In this document: positions 53,462 to 63,331 of the stretch, one piece after another
How positions within the stretch are numbered: the first letter of the stretch is position 1
Layout of the letters: each line of letters opens with the position of its first letter
NCBI RefSeq assembly: GCF_008122265.1
Contig: NZ_CP043042.1
Coordinates: 4,216,001 to 4,280,000 of the forward strand
Reading direction: 5' to 3'
Length of the DNA: 64,000 bases
Origin: Marinobacter fonticola
GTDB lineage: Bacteria > Pseudomonadota > Gammaproteobacteria > Pseudomonadales > Oleiphilaceae
The notes under the pieces: generated by a model
Told to the model about the DNA's origin: nothing
The model's input: only the letters and a program-made list of their open reading frames with translations
Databases searched by the model: none
Position numbers and translations under genes: made by a program

Positions 53462-53815
53462 TCAGAGATCCAGCATCTTCTCAAAACCACCAAAAATCAT
53501 CCGTTGACCATCGAATGGCATCTGGCTCATGTCCATATTCATGCGGCTGTCTTCCATGGATTTCTTCATGCCCTCGTCGCGGGCGGCGCGGTCTGGCCAG
53601 AGAATCCAGGAGAAAACCACCTTTTCCCCATCCTTACGCTGGACCGCCATAGGAAATGAGGTCACCTTGCCTTCGGGCACGTCGTCCTCCCAGCACTCGA
53701 CCACCTGTAGCGCACCGTGGTCTTTAAAGATTCCGGCGGCTTCCTTGGCAACCCGGATATAGTCCTCTTTGTTTTCGGCGGCAACGGCAACGACAAAACC
53801 ATCAACATAAGACAT
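53462..53815 (-). CDS. DUF1428 family protein
   Basis: A 117-residue cytoplasmic protein of DUF1428, a dimeric ferredoxin-like fold of unknown function. Typical stretches are MSYVDGFVVAVA at the start, ALQVVECWEDDVPEGKVTSFPMAV and VFSWILWPDRAARDEGM. ATG 53815 has GAGGAG upstream; an ATG at 53830 lies before that site. Confidence 0.85.
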   Translation of the reverse strand: MSYVDGFVVAVAAENKEDYIRVAKEAAGIFKDHGALQVVECWEDDVPEGKVTSFPMAVQRKDGEKVVFSWILWPDRAARDEGMKKSMEDSRMNMDMSQMPFDGQRMIFGGFEKMLDL

Positions 53816-54008
53816 TGTTCTTCTCCTCATTCAATAGTTCAGCGCTGATTTGGTAGTCAATACTCATCGTGCAGGTGCCACTCGCTGGAGGCTACAGCGC
53901 TCGGGTGTGACTTCGTTCAGTTCCTGTCGGAAGGTTCAATAAGTCGTCGAACGAGTCCACCGGAAATCGACACCAGGGCGAAATTATTTAAGGCACCTCA
54001 AGAAACCG

Positions 54009-54923
54009 TCAATAACCTGCGGCGGATTGCATCGCCCATAAGTGAGCTGCCACCAGCGCGCGCCAGGGCGAAAAACCCTCCAGCCAGAGGCGGGTTTCCT
54101 TTTCGGTGAGTTTCTCGGGCCGGCCCATCACTGTCTGAAGATTACGACGCACCGCCACGTCGCCATGAAGGGAGCCGTCCAGCCAGCCAAAACCCCGCAA
54201 GAGCGTATAGCTGATGGTCCAGGGGCCAATGCCGCGTATCTGACGCAGCTGTTCCTCGATGGTTTCGGCGGAGGTATCGTCGAGCCAGCTATCCAGCGGT
54301 AGTGTCTTCTGCTCAATCTGTTCGCTGATGGCCTGAATGGTCTGGGCCTTGGTGCGCGACAAGCCTGTACCGCGCATCTCGTCCAGCGTCAGGGCCGTGA
54401 CCGCGCGGGCATCGGGGAAGCACCACAGACCGCTGGAATGCTGGCGTCCGGCTGCTTTGATAAAGCGACGGCGAATGGATACGGCAGCGCCAACGCTGAT
54501 CTGCTGGCCGATAATCGCCCAAGTGAGGGCCTCGAATGGCGTGGCTGTCTGGGGCACCCGCAGCCCTGGATTACGAGCGATGACGGGCCCCAGCTGCGGA
54601 TGATCGCGATGGGTCTGTTCGAAGAGATCCACCGGCTGCAACAGACCCAGCATTCGGCGCACCATGCGCTCAAGGTCCGATAACGCGGGCACTTGCGGCT
54701 CGCCGTCCACCGCAAGCATGCCCGTGGCGCTATCGTTGGAGAATTCGATCGTCAGGCGCGCAGGCTGTCCGGCCCAGAGTATTCCTTTTTGGAGCTGGTT
54801 GTCGGTTACCTGCTCAGAAAGCTGCTCTGCATCGCGCTGATGGAAGGCCAGCACATCCGTGGAACGGAAGTTCGCCGGCAATGGGACACGACAGCGACAT
54901 AGGGCTTGAAGTGATTCCGTCAA
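54009..54923 (-). CDS. alkA: DNA-3-methyladenine glycosylase II (AlkA-like)
   Basis: A 304-residue base-excision enzyme removing alkylated purines. The HhH-GPD domain carries LRQIRGIGPWTISY (226-239) and the catalytic aspartate in GDVAV (D255); the N-terminal domain is AlkA-type. The start is TTG at 54923, with AAGGAGG 6 bases upstream; the longer ATG frame would run 200 bases into ada. It follows ada by 46 bases, so the two repair genes form an operon, probably induced together by methylated Ada. Confidence 0.87.
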   Translation of the reverse strand: MTESLQALCRCRVPLPANFRSTDVLAFHQRDAEQLSEQVTDNQLQKGILWAGQPARLTIEFSNDSATGMLAVDGEPQVPALSDLERMVRRMLGLLQPVDLFEQTHRDHPQLGPVIARNPGLRVPQTATPFEALTWAIIGQQISVGAAVSIRRRFIKAAGRQHSSGLWCFPDARAVTALTLDEMRGTGLSRTKAQTIQAISEQIEQKTLPLDSWLDDTSAETIEEQLRQIRGIGPWTISYTLLRGFGWLDGSLHGDVAVRRNLQTVMGRPEKLTEKETRLWLEGFSPWRALVAAHLWAMQSAAGY

Positions 54924-54969
54924 CGCTCGCCTCCTTCGTATCGTTCGCTTGATTCTTCTTATCGGTCGC

Positions 54970-56055
54970 CTAAAGAGCCAGGACCGGTCGATCGTCCGAT
55001 TCTCGCTCCAGCAAAATCCGCTTGCGCTCGACACCCCAGCGGTAGCCAGACAGGCCGCCATCGTTGCGCACCACCCGGTGGCAGGGAATCGCTCCGGCCA
55101 GCCGGTTGGCGGCGCAGGCTCGGGCGACGGCGCGCACGGCTTTGGGGGAGCCGATGCGATGGGCCACTTCACTGTAGCTCAAGGTCTGGCCCGGCGGGAT
55201 TTTCTGCAAGGCTTCCCAGACCCGCCGCTGGAAGGCGGTGCCGCGAATATCCAATGGCAGCTCCAGCCCGGTTCGCGGAGCCTCGATAAACCCTACGACA
55301 CGAGCAACGATGTCCTCAAAAAGCCGGTCGCCGGCAATCAGGTTGGCGGTGTTGAACTGATCCTGAAGCTCCTGCACAAGGCTGTGGGGGTCGTCCCCCA
55401 TCAAGATTGCGCAGACGCCTTTTTCGCTCTGCGCGACCAGAATAGCGCCAAGAGAACACTCCCCAACGGCAAAGCGGATATCGGCCTCGCTGCCACCGGC
55501 CCGGTATTGGGTCGGGGTCATGCCCAGCATCTGATTGGATTGGGCATAGAAGCGGCCATTGGAGTTGTAACCAGCCTCGTACAATGTATCGGTGACCGAC
55601 GCGCCGTTGGCCAGCCCCTGGCGTACGCGCCGGGCACGATGGGCCTCTGCGTAGGCTCTGGGCGAGACGCCAGTCACGGCCTTGAAGGTCCGCTGCAGGT
55701 GGTAAGGGCTCCAGCCAGCTCGCGCGGCTAACTCGGCCAAGCTGGGCGTCGTTTGCGCCGCTTCGATAAAACGACAAAGGTCCGTGACGGTGCGCGTGCG
55801 TGGAGAGGCGCCGGATTCTTCGTCCGGCCGGCAGCGTTTGCACGGGCGATATCCGGCGCGTTCCGCGGCACCGGCCGTATCGTGGAACTCAATGTTTTCG
55901 GGCTTGGCCAGACGGGAGGGGCAAGCTGGCCGGCAATAAACGCCGGTGGTGCGCACGGCGTAGACAAAGCGACCGTCCGCCTGTGGATCGCGGTTCTGCA
56001 ACGCGGCCCAGCGTGGATCTCGCAGGGCTCGGATCTTTTCATCATGGGCAGTCAT
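54970..56055 (-). CDS. ada: Ada: methylated-DNA-[protein]-cysteine methyltransferase and regulator
   Basis: A 361-residue two-function protein. The N-terminal phosphotriester-repair domain has its four zinc cysteines (C41, C45, C72, C75, with C41 the acceptor). An AraC-type helix-turn-helix follows (about 90-180), then the O6-methylguanine methyltransferase domain with PCHRVV (C325). Methylation of the N-terminal cysteine turns it into an activator of ada-alkA. Length is close to E. coli Ada (354). Confidence 0.94.
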   Translation of the reverse strand: MTAHDEKIRALRDPRWAALQNRDPQADGRFVYAVRTTGVYCRPACPSRLAKPENIEFHDTAGAAERAGYRPCKRCRPDEESGASPRTRTVTDLCRFIEAAQTTPSLAELAARAGWSPYHLQRTFKAVTGVSPRAYAEAHRARRVRQGLANGASVTDTLYEAGYNSNGRFYAQSNQMLGMTPTQYRAGGSEADIRFAVGECSLGAILVAQSEKGVCAILMGDDPHSLVQELQDQFNTANLIAGDRLFEDIVARVVGFIEAPRTGLELPLDIRGTAFQRRVWEALQKIPPGQTLSYSEVAHRIGSPKAVRAVARACAANRLAGAIPCHRVVRNDGGLSGYRWGVERKRILLERESDDRPVLAL

Positions 56056-56287
56056 GGCGCAACGCTCCTCTCACAGGCTTATGCTACGCCAAATTTACCG
56101 TTTGAGTGACCCACAGACACTCCGGGTCTTGCGCTCAAATTCGGCAAATCGCTGTTTCGGGCACGAGAAGTGCCCCGTCCGGGCCGGCCTGCGGCAAAGG
56201 GAGCGGTATGGGAAAGAGAACATCCGGAGCCCACACCGCGTTCGCATTGGCACAGGCTCAGGATGAGAGTTTGCGGTAAGGCGCTTG

Positions 56288-57142
56288 TTACTGGGTACGC
56301 GCGCCCGGATTCAGCAAGCGCACAAGCTGCGCCCCGATGGTGTCCACCGGTTCCATGATCGACTGCTGAATACTGTTGGTGACGACGCGGGTGTATGTGG
56401 CGCCGGCATCGGTTTCCAGAAAATCGATGTACTGTTTTATCTCGGCGAGGTCGAAATCTTCGTAGGTGTAGAGGTAGGCCGCATAGACCTGCTGTTCAAC
56501 CGCGCCGCGCAACATCATGCGTTGGCTTTCGATCTGTGCCTTCATTTCTTCGAAGGTGGGCCCTTGGCTGCTGAACGCAGACATGGCCGAGGCCAGACCC
56601 AACTGAACGGCGACCGCCGTATCCACGGTGCTCTCGGTAGCACGCGATGCCCGGTCGAAATGGGTAAACAGGTCGGCTCTTTCGGTGCCTTTGTACTTTT
56701 CTGCCAAATCAGTGGCGCTGGACTCCACCTTCTGCCAGGCAGACGGGCTCGAAGCGGCGATTTCGGCGCCGGTGATCCTCTCGCCAAGGGGTGTTTCGTA
56801 CCATGCCAGTACCGACTGAAGCTGGTTCTCGTCCAGACCCTGTTCCAGATCATTGATCACTTGCCGGCGTATATCGGCGCTGCTGAAAGCGCGGCTCACG
56901 ATGCCACCGATGGTATCGGCGATGAGCGGATCGACCTGCCCGGTCTGCTTCAGGCCCTGGCGGATACCCTGGCTCATCATGACCGGGTACTGCGAAATGA
57001 TCTCTCCCAGGGGCGATTTGCGGACGACGGATTCTGACAGTACGCTCGCCTGAGCGACAGCGCCCATCAGGAACAACAGCACAAAGCCCAGCGCGTGCAG
57101 CGAGGCCAAGCGGATCACGTTCGGTTTGGGGAATACTCGCAT
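56288..57142 (-). CDS. DUF2059-containing exported protein
   Basis: A 284-residue protein with an N-terminal signal helix (about 13-32, cleavage near AQA-S) and a helical DUF2059 region toward the C-terminus (AAYLYTYEDFDLAEIKQYIDFLETDAG). Function unknown. It lies between the Ada and phoU genes and is not obviously linked with either. Confidence 0.75.
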   Translation of the reverse strand: MRVFPKPNVIRLASLHALGFVLLFLMGAVAQASVLSESVVRKSPLGEIISQYPVMMSQGIRQGLKQTGQVDPLIADTIGGIVSRAFSSADIRRQVINDLEQGLDENQLQSVLAWYETPLGERITGAEIAASSPSAWQKVESSATDLAEKYKGTERADLFTHFDRASRATESTVDTAVAVQLGLASAMSAFSSQGPTFEEMKAQIESQRMMLRGAVEQQVYAAYLYTYEDFDLAEIKQYIDFLETDAGATYTRVVTNSIQQSIMEPVDTIGAQLVRLLNPGARTQ

Positions 57143-57363
57143 TGCGGTTTTTCACTTCTCCAGAGGGTTGGGTCCGTTATGCCATGCCGAACCTGTCGCC
57201 GCAAGCGGGAAACCGCGGGAGAAGATGACCATTTATTGAGAATAGAGGGCGTTGAGAATGGGGACCTGTCTCCGTCTGCAACGCATTCGGGCTTAGCCAG
57301 GCCAAACATCGCCTGCCGCGCTCGCGACAGACGATGTTCGCCATCCGGCATCAGCCGGAAAGT

Positions 57364-58083
57364 TTAGCTACCGACGACTTTCTCGGCCTCTTCCATGGGT
57401 GTGTGGCGTACGTCCTCGCCCTTAGCCATGAAGATGACGTGTTCGGCCAGGTTGCAGGAATGATCGCCGATGCGCTCCAGCGCCCTCAGCACCCACATGA
57501 CCGACATGCAGCGGGAGATGTTGCGCGGATCTTCCATCATGAAGGTCACCAGCGTGCGTGTGGCCGCCTGGTACTCCTCGTCGACGCGCTTGTCTTCCTT
57601 CATGATCCGCAGGGCCTGCTCGGAATCCAGGCGGGCGAAGGCGTCGAGGGCATCGCGCAGCATCTGGCCCACGTGGTTGCCAATGTGGCGCACCTCCACG
57701 TAACCGCGCGGCGCCTTGCCCTCCTCGGACAGGCTGAGTGCGAACTTGGCGATCTTCTTGGCCTCGTCGCCAATCCGCTCCAGATCGGACACCATCTTGA
57801 TGACGGAAATCACCAGCCGCAGATCCCGGGCTGCCGGTTGACGGCGTGCGATGATGCGAGTCGCTTCCTCGTCGATTTCCAGCTCCAGACGATCCACCTG
57901 CTTGTCGCGGCCGCGGATTTCGTCGGCGCGGTGGCCGTCACCGTCGATCAGCGCGTCGACGGCGTCGATCACCTGCTGCTCGACCATCCCGCCCATGCGC
58001 AGAAAATCCTCCTTGAGGCCCGCCAGATCCGCGTTGAACTGGTGGGAAATGTGATCGCCGTAGACATCTTCCTTTTTCTTCAT
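57364..58083 (-). CDS. phoU: PhoU, phosphate-signalling regulator
   Basis: A 239-residue helical protein of two PhoU domains that links the Pst transporter to the PhoR/PhoB two-component system and prevents Pho activation in high phosphate. VQQ-like HISHQFNADLAGLKEDFLRMGGMVE begins the first domain and RRQPAARDLRLVISVIKMVSDLERIGDEAKKIA is its metal-binding core. ATG 58083 has CGGAGA upstream. Last gene of pstSCAB-phoU; phoBR are not in the window. Confidence 0.95.
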   Translation of the reverse strand: MKKKEDVYGDHISHQFNADLAGLKEDFLRMGGMVEQQVIDAVDALIDGDGHRADEIRGRDKQVDRLELEIDEEATRIIARRQPAARDLRLVISVIKMVSDLERIGDEAKKIAKFALSLSEEGKAPRGYVEVRHIGNHVGQMLRDALDAFARLDSEQALRIMKEDKRVDEEYQAATRTLVTFMMEDPRNISRCMSVMWVLRALERIGDHSCNLAEHVIFMAKGEDVRHTPMEEAEKVVGS

Positions 58084-58108
58084 GCTCAATCTCCGCTTCC
58101 GGTTCGGA

Positions 58109-58993
58109 TTAACCGAAACGACCGGTAATATAGGATTCTGTGAGTTCGTGTTCAGGCGAGGTAAAGACCTTATTGGTTTCACTCACCTCCACCAGATGCC
58201 CCAGGTGGAAATAGGCCGTCCGGTGAGAGACACGTGCTGCCTGCTGCATCGAGTGCGTTACGATAATAATGGTATAGCTCTCGGACAGCTCCGAGATCAA
58301 CTCCTCGACCCTCGCCGTGGCAATCGGGTCCAGCGCTGAACAGGGCTCGTCCATCAGCACAACCTCCGGACTAACGGCAATCGCGCGGGCAATACATAGA
58401 CGCTGCTGCTGGCCACCGGAGAGGCCGGTACCGGTGGTGTCGAGCCGATCCTTGACCTCACTCCACAATCCGGCAGCGCGCAGACTCCGCTCGACAATAT
58501 CGTCCAGGTCCGATTTCCGGTTGGCCAAGCCATGAATCCGCGGGCCGTAGGCCACGTTATCGTAGATGGACTTGGGAAACGGGTTGGGCTTCTGGAAGAC
58601 CATTCCGACCCGCGCGCGCAATTCGACGACGTCCCGCTTGGGGTCGTAGATGTTGTTGCCATCCAGTTGCAGCTCGCCTTTGACGCGACAGATATCGATA
58701 CTGTCGTTCATTCGGTTGAGGCAGCGCAGGAACGTGGACTTGCCGCAACCGGACGGGCCGATGAACGAAATGACCTCGTTCTTGGCGATGTCCAGGCTGA
58801 TATTCTTGATCGCCCGGTTGGCGCCGTAGAAAACCTCGACGTTGCGCAAACTGAATTTCGGATCGGATACGAACGGCGTCCCGACCGTCTTGCCCTCGAG
58901 CTTGGTATCGTCAAACGGGGCTTCGGCCTGCGGGATCCGTTCTTCCTCGGGCGTCTCCATGCTGTCTGTGAGACCTGGGTTCATGGTGTTCAT
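58109..58993 (-). CDS. pstB: PstB, phosphate ABC transporter ATPase
   Basis: A 294-residue ATPase: Walker [10 protein letters not shown], signature LSGGQQQRL, Walker B VVLMDEP, and the Pst-specific RNVEVFYG start. About 38 extra residues precede the ABC domain compared with E. coli PstB. ATG 58993 has CAGGAGA upstream. It lies 13 bases after pstA. Confidence 0.95.
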   Translation of the reverse strand: MNTMNPGLTDSMETPEEERIPQAEAPFDDTKLEGKTVGTPFVSDPKFSLRNVEVFYGANRAIKNISLDIAKNEVISFIGPSGCGKSTFLRCLNRMNDSIDICRVKGELQLDGNNIYDPKRDVVELRARVGMVFQKPNPFPKSIYDNVAYGPRIHGLANRKSDLDDIVERSLRAAGLWSEVKDRLDTTGTGLSGGQQQRLCIARAIAVSPEVVLMDEPCSALDPIATARVEELISELSESYTIIIVTHSMQQAARVSHRTAYFHLGHLVEVSETNKVFTSPEHELTESYITGRFG

Positions 58994-59006
58994 GGAAAAT
59001 CTCCTG

Positions 59007-60281
59007 TTACCACCGGCGCTCAAGGCGGCGGCGCATCCAGATGGCTAAGGCGTTCATACCGATCAGGAACGTCAGCAGGACCATAATGGCAGCGGACGCC
59101 CGTTCAATAAATGCGAGTTCCGGGCTCCCTGCCCAAAGGAAAATCTGTACCGGCAAAACCGTGGCCGGGTCCGTCAGACCGTCCGGCACGTCGACGATGA
59201 AGGCCACCATGCCAATCAGCAGCAGCGGCGCGGTTTCACCCAGCGCCTGGGCCATACCGATGATGGAGCCGGTGAGCATGCCGGGCATCGCCAGTGGCAG
59301 CACATGGTGCAGCACCACCTGCATCTTGGAGGCGCCGATGCCCTCGGCCGCCTCGCGAATCGACGGTGGCACACTCTTGATCGCCGCCCGGCTGGAAATA
59401 ATGATCGTCGGCAGCGTCATCAGCGTCAGCACCAGACCACCTACCAGCGGCACCGAGCGCGGCAGGCCGAACAGGTTGATGAACACTGCCAGACCCAGCA
59501 GACCAAAAATAATCGACGGCACCGCGGCCAGGTTGTTGATGTTAACTTCGATAAAATCGGTCAGCTTGTTCTGTGGCGCGAACTCCTCCAGGTAGATGGC
59601 CGCGGCCACACCGATGGGGAACGCGAGCAGCAGCGTCACGACCATGGTCAGTAGGGAGCCGACCATGGCACCCAATACACCGGCACTGGTCGGTTCACGG
59701 CTGTCTCCGTTGAGGAAGAACTCGTCGTTAAAGGCCCCTTGAATCGCACCGGACTGCACCAATTCGTCCACCCAGCGTTGCTGGTCTTCGGAGAGCTTGA
59801 TGGAGTAGCTGGTATCATCCGCGTGTTTGACGTAGACGCTGGTGTCGTCGCTGGTCAGGAAGGTCATCTTCTGGGGTGAACCCAGGATTTCCGGCCTGTC
59901 GATGACGGCATCACGCAACGTGCCTGAGGCGTAGGGGTTGATCAAACGCCCCAACGCTTTCTCGTCGCCGTCACCGGCGCTGGGCACAGCCCGCTTCAAC
60001 GCCTCGACAATGGGCGCGCCGTAGTTGGCTCGCCGCAGCGATTCCGGGTCCGAGGGATCTTCAATCTCCATCATCTCGGGATCCAGTCGAACCTCAAGGG
60101 TCACCGTGGTCTTGATGAAGCCCGAATACCCCTTGCCGATGATGTCGGTAAACAGAATTACCAGCGCCGAAAGCGCCAGGGCAATAGCCAGGATGCCGTA
60201 GAGCCGGAAGCGCCGTTCCTTACGATACCGGCGCTTGAGCGATTTGCGGACAAGTTCCGCCTGTTCGTGTGAATTACTCAT
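59007..60281 (-). CDS. pstA: PstA, phosphate ABC transporter permease
   Basis: A 424-residue permease. The C-terminal six-helix core has the ABC loop [27 protein letters not shown]. The protein is about 130 residues longer than E. coli PstA because of an N-terminal helix (about 30-52) and a large periplasmic insert before the core. ATG 60281 overlaps the end of pstC by 8 bases. Confidence 0.93.
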   Translation of the reverse strand: MSNSHEQAELVRKSLKRRYRKERRFRLYGILAIALALSALVILFTDIIGKGYSGFIKTTVTLEVRLDPEMMEIEDPSDPESLRRANYGAPIVEALKRAVPSAGDGDEKALGRLINPYASGTLRDAVIDRPEILGSPQKMTFLTSDDTSVYVKHADDTSYSIKLSEDQQRWVDELVQSGAIQGAFNDEFFLNGDSREPTSAGVLGAMVGSLLTMVVTLLLAFPIGVAAAIYLEEFAPQNKLTDFIEVNINNLAAVPSIIFGLLGLAVFINLFGLPRSVPLVGGLVLTLMTLPTIIISSRAAIKSVPPSIREAAEGIGASKMQVVLHHVLPLAMPGMLTGSIIGMAQALGETAPLLLIGMVAFIVDVPDGLTDPATVLPVQIFLWAGSPELAFIERASAAIMVLLTFLIGMNALAIWMRRRLERRW

Positions 60282-61662
60282 ACTGTTCCCGATATTTGCG
60301 GACCACATGAAGGGCGACGATGTTCAGCACCAGGGTGACGACGAACAGCATCATGCCCAGGGCGAAGGCGGACAGGGTCTTGGCGCTGTCGAATTCCTGG
60401 TCACCGGTGAGCAGGGTGACGATCTGAACCGTCACGGTGGTGACCGCTTCCAGCGGATTGGCCGTCAGGTTGGCGGCGAGACCGGCGGCCATGACCACGA
60501 TCATGGTTTCGCCGATGGCACGGGAGACAGCCAATAGGATGCCCCCCATGATGCCCGGCAGGGCCGCCGGGAAGATCACCTTGGTCATGGTTTCAGCCTG
60601 GGTAGCGCCCAGGGCCAGCGAGCCGTCCCGCATTGTTTGCGGCACGGCGTTGATCACATCGTCGGACAGCGACGACACGAACGGGATGATCATCACCCCC
60701 ATCACCAAACCCGCGGCCAGCGCGCTCTCGGTGGATGCACTCAACCCGATGGCCTGGGCGGCGTCGGCAATGAACGGCGCGACCGTCAGGGCCGCGAAGA
60801 AACCGTAAACCACCGTCGGAATACCGGCCAGCATTTCCAGCAGCGGCTTGATGATGCCGCGCATGCGCTTGGAGGCATACTCGGACAGGTAGATCGCCGA
60901 CATCAGTCCCACCGGCACGGCCACTATCATGGCAATGGCGGAAATCAGCAGCGTACCGACGAACAGCGGAATCATGCCGAAGGAACCTTCCGCACCGACC
61001 TGATCCGCACGGATAGCGGTCTGCGGGCTCCAACTGGTGCCCAAGAAAAACTCGAAGAAAGAGACCTTATTAAAAAAGCGAACAGTCTCGAAAATCACGG
61101 AAAACACAATGCCAAGGGTGGTGAGGATCGCCAGCGCCGCACACATGAAAAAGATTTTGCGCAGCGTGGATTCCACTTTTTCACGGGCGTTGATGTGCGG
61201 AGCAATCCGCAGCCAGGCGACAAACGCGCCGAGAATGGCGACGCAGATCACCAGTAAGGACATCATGAACTTGCTTTCGTCCCGCAGTGTCGTCAGCAGC
61301 TTCGATGCTTCAACGATACCCTCTGGCGCGTATTTCGGGTTCAAAGCACCCGAGGCGACGTTACTGATCTGGGACAGGATGAGGCTCGCCCGGCCTGCTG
61401 AATCTGGCCGCAGATCCTCCGGCAACGACGCAACAACCATCGTTTGGATGATTTTGTCTTCGAAACTGAGCCAAAAGCCGAAAATGATCAGGGCGGGCAG
61501 GCCACACCAAAAAGCCGCTCGGGTCGCATAATAAAAAGGCAGGGATTTGAGATGGCGTATCCCACCCAGCGGCGATGCGACGGCACGGGAACGGGCGTAG
61601 CCCAGTGCGAACGCAATGCCCACCAGGACCACAATCAGCGGAAAAAGATTGGCCGGTTGCAT
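60274..61662 (-). CDS. pstC: PstC, phosphate ABC transporter permease
   Basis: A 462-residue permease with the same long form as PstA: extra N-terminal helices (1-20, 48-68) and a periplasmic segment before the usual core, whose ABC loop is SLALGATQAETMTKVIFPAALPGIMGG. AGAGAG precedes the ATG. A weak or no separate promoter is seen; a terminator lies between it and pstS, so the operon is probably read through in part. Confidence 0.93.
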   Translation of the reverse strand: MQPANLFPLIVVLVGIAFALGYARSRAVASPLGGIRHLKSLPFYYATRAAFWCGLPALIIFGFWLSFEDKIIQTMVVASLPEDLRPDSAGRASLILSQISNVASGALNPKYAPEGIVEASKLLTTLRDESKFMMSLLVICVAILGAFVAWLRIAPHINAREKVESTLRKIFFMCAALAILTTLGIVFSVIFETVRFFNKVSFFEFFLGTSWSPQTAIRADQVGAEGSFGMIPLFVGTLLISAIAMIVAVPVGLMSAIYLSEYASKRMRGIIKPLLEMLAGIPTVVYGFFAALTVAPFIADAAQAIGLSASTESALAAGLVMGVMIIPFVSSLSDDVINAVPQTMRDGSLALGATQAETMTKVIFPAALPGIMGGILLAVSRAIGETMIVVMAAGLAANLTANPLEAVTTVTVQIVTLLTGDQEFDSAKTLSAFALGMMLFVVTLVLNIVALHVVRKYREQYE

Positions 61663-61846
61663 GTTTTCTCTCTTTGGGTCTCGTTTCTGGCGTTGAGCCG
61701 CGATTTTGGCGCTACAGTCTAACCCTTCACTGCCAGCGGGTCACAACGGCCCAGAACTCGCTTTAGATTCCGGCGCACAGTCAAAACCAGCACATACGTT
61801 CGGAACCAGACATCACTTGCAAAAATAAGCGCCTCTGGAGACGCGA

Positions 61847-61877
61847 AAAGTGCGGAGCCCTGAGGACCCCGCACTTT
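61847..61877 (-). terminator. Terminator/attenuator between pstS and pstC
   Basis: A perfect 9-bp stem AAAGTGCGG/CCGCACTTT (61847-61855, 61869-61877) with TTTT on the minus-strand side. Placement after pstS would let the binding protein be made in excess over the permeases. Confidence 0.75.
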
Positions 61878-61902
61878 CAATCACCGACGTGGTCGAGCCA
61901 GC

Positions 61903-62955
61903 TTACTTGAGCTCGTCACCGGTCATCGACTTCAGGTTCTGAGCCTGCTCGGCCCACTGCTTACGGGCGGATTCGTCGAGCGGGATCAGGCCAACGTCAG
62001 CCAGGTAGCCGTTCGGGCCCCAGGTCTGTTCGCTGGTGAACTCGGTCACGTACTCGGGGAGGCCCGGTACCACGCCAACGTGAGCTTTCTTCACGTAGAA
62101 CCACAGTGAACGGGCCACCGGGTAAGCGTCGCTGGAGATATTCTCCATGGTCGGCTCTTTGCCGTTGATGGTGGCCGCCTGCAGGGTGCCGGCATTCTCT
62201 TCCAGGAAGCTGTAGCCGAAGATGCCGTATGCCGCGGTATCGCCCGTCAACTTCTGCACGATCAGGTTGTCGTTCTCGCCGGCTTCGATGAAGGCGCCGT
62301 CTTCACGCATGCTCATGCACGCCTGATCCTTCTTGTCGCCTTCCATCTTTTCGATCATCGGGATTTCTTCACAGCCGGCTTCCATGACCAGCTCGTTGAA
62401 GGCATCACGGGTGCCGGAAGTCGGCGGGGGGCCCATCACACGGATCGGCTTATTCGGCAGGCTGGAATCCACTTCGTTCCACTTTTTGTACGGGTTGTTG
62501 ACCAGCTTGTCGCCGCCGTCGGGACTCGGAACCTGCTTGGCCAGGGCCAGATACAGTTGTTTCAGAGTGACTTCTAGGTTCTCAGCTTCATTGGAGCTGG
62601 CGATAACGATACCGTCGCTGCCGATCTTCACTTCGGTAATTTCTTTAACGCCATTGCTCTGGCAACGCTCGAACTCGCTCGGCTTCATACGGCGAGAGGC
62701 GTTGGTAATGTCCGGGTGCTGAGTGCCAACACCGTCACAGAACAGCTTCAGACCGCCGCCGGAACCGGTGGATTCCAGCTTCGGAGTGGGGAAATCGGAG
62801 TTACGACCAAAGCGCTCAGCCACAACAGTCGCGAACGGATAAACAGTGGAAGAACCGACGATGTTGATGGTGTCACGCGCCAGGGTCGGCGTCGATACGG
62901 CGGCCAGGGCGCCGGCTACCGCTACGCTTGCGACAGCTGCTTTCAGGTTTTTCAC
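61903..62955 (-). CDS. pstS: PstS, periplasmic phosphate-binding protein
   Basis: A 350-residue solute-binding protein of the high-affinity phosphate transporter. Signal peptide 1-26 (TPTLA-R), then INIVGSSTVYPFA and ESTGSGGGLKLFCDGVG, which form the phosphate site, and PPPTSGTRDAFNEL. The start is GTG at 62955, with GGAGG 7 bases upstream. A strong Pho box lies 120 bases upstream. Confidence 0.95.
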   Translation of the reverse strand: MKNLKAAVASVAVAGALAAVSTPTLARDTINIVGSSTVYPFATVVAERFGRNSDFPTPKLESTGSGGGLKLFCDGVGTQHPDITNASRRMKPSEFERCQSNGVKEITEVKIGSDGIVIASSNEAENLEVTLKQLYLALAKQVPSPDGGDKLVNNPYKKWNEVDSSLPNKPIRVMGPPPTSGTRDAFNELVMEAGCEEIPMIEKMEGDKKDQACMSMREDGAFIEAGENDNLIVQKLTGDTAAYGIFGYSFLEENAGTLQAATINGKEPTMENISSDAYPVARSLWFYVKKAHVGVVPGLPEYVTEFTSEQTWGPNGYLADVGLIPLDESARKQWAEQAQNLKSMTGDELK

Positions 62956-63061
62956 GTTGAGCCTCCATAATGCGATTTATCTGACGGGCAATCCCTGACC
63001 GCATGGTTTTTTTGGCAGTCAGGCCCGTTGGCGAAACCGGCAGTGGTGAGCCGATGTGTGA

Positions 63062-63095
63062 AGCCTAAGCGCTCTTTGTGACAGTTATATGACAC
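63062..63095 (-). promoter_or_regulatory. Pho box and promoter of pstS
   Basis: On the minus strand GTGTCATATAACTGTCAC (63078-63095) matches the PhoB box in 13 of 14 conserved positions. Ten bases later TAGGCT (63062-63067) fits a -10, the usual spacing for Pho promoters. Leader about 100 bases. Confidence 0.88.
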
Positions 63096-63126
63096 CCCTT
63101 CGATTTTACAAATTGCAACACCCGTT

Positions 63127-63246
63127 TTAACGGTAGGTCGCTTCGATCTTCATGTAGCTCTTGAAGTCATGATCATGATCACCTACGAAGACCCGATGTA
63201 AAATTAAGTCGATTAAACGGCTTATCTGGCGAAAATACTTAGCCAT
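63127..63246 (-). CDS. Possible 39-residue small protein or gene remnant
   Basis: A complete ATG-to-TAA frame of 39 codons between the pstS Pho box and the divergent TRAP gene. It begins MAKYFRQISRLIDLILHRV and ends HDFKSYMKIEATYR. The second half has strongly coding-like codon use (GAC TTC AAG AGC TAC), the first half is more AT-rich. The ending resembles the last strand of an outer-membrane protein, so it could be the tail of a lost gene. No ribosome site of note. I do not recognise it. Confidence 0.35.
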   Translation of the reverse strand: MAKYFRQISRLIDLILHRVFVGDHDHDFKSYMKIEATYR

Positions 63247-63331
63247 TCGTCGGCATTCGCATCATTTTGCTTGCAGACCCCGCCGCGACCACTAACATGT
63301 TCCTTTATTGCCCACTAACAAATATAAAATC

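Noticed and set aside
56288-57155. DUF2059 gene as part of the pst or ada operons
   Set aside because: Gaps of over 200 bases on both sides and no shared control signal.
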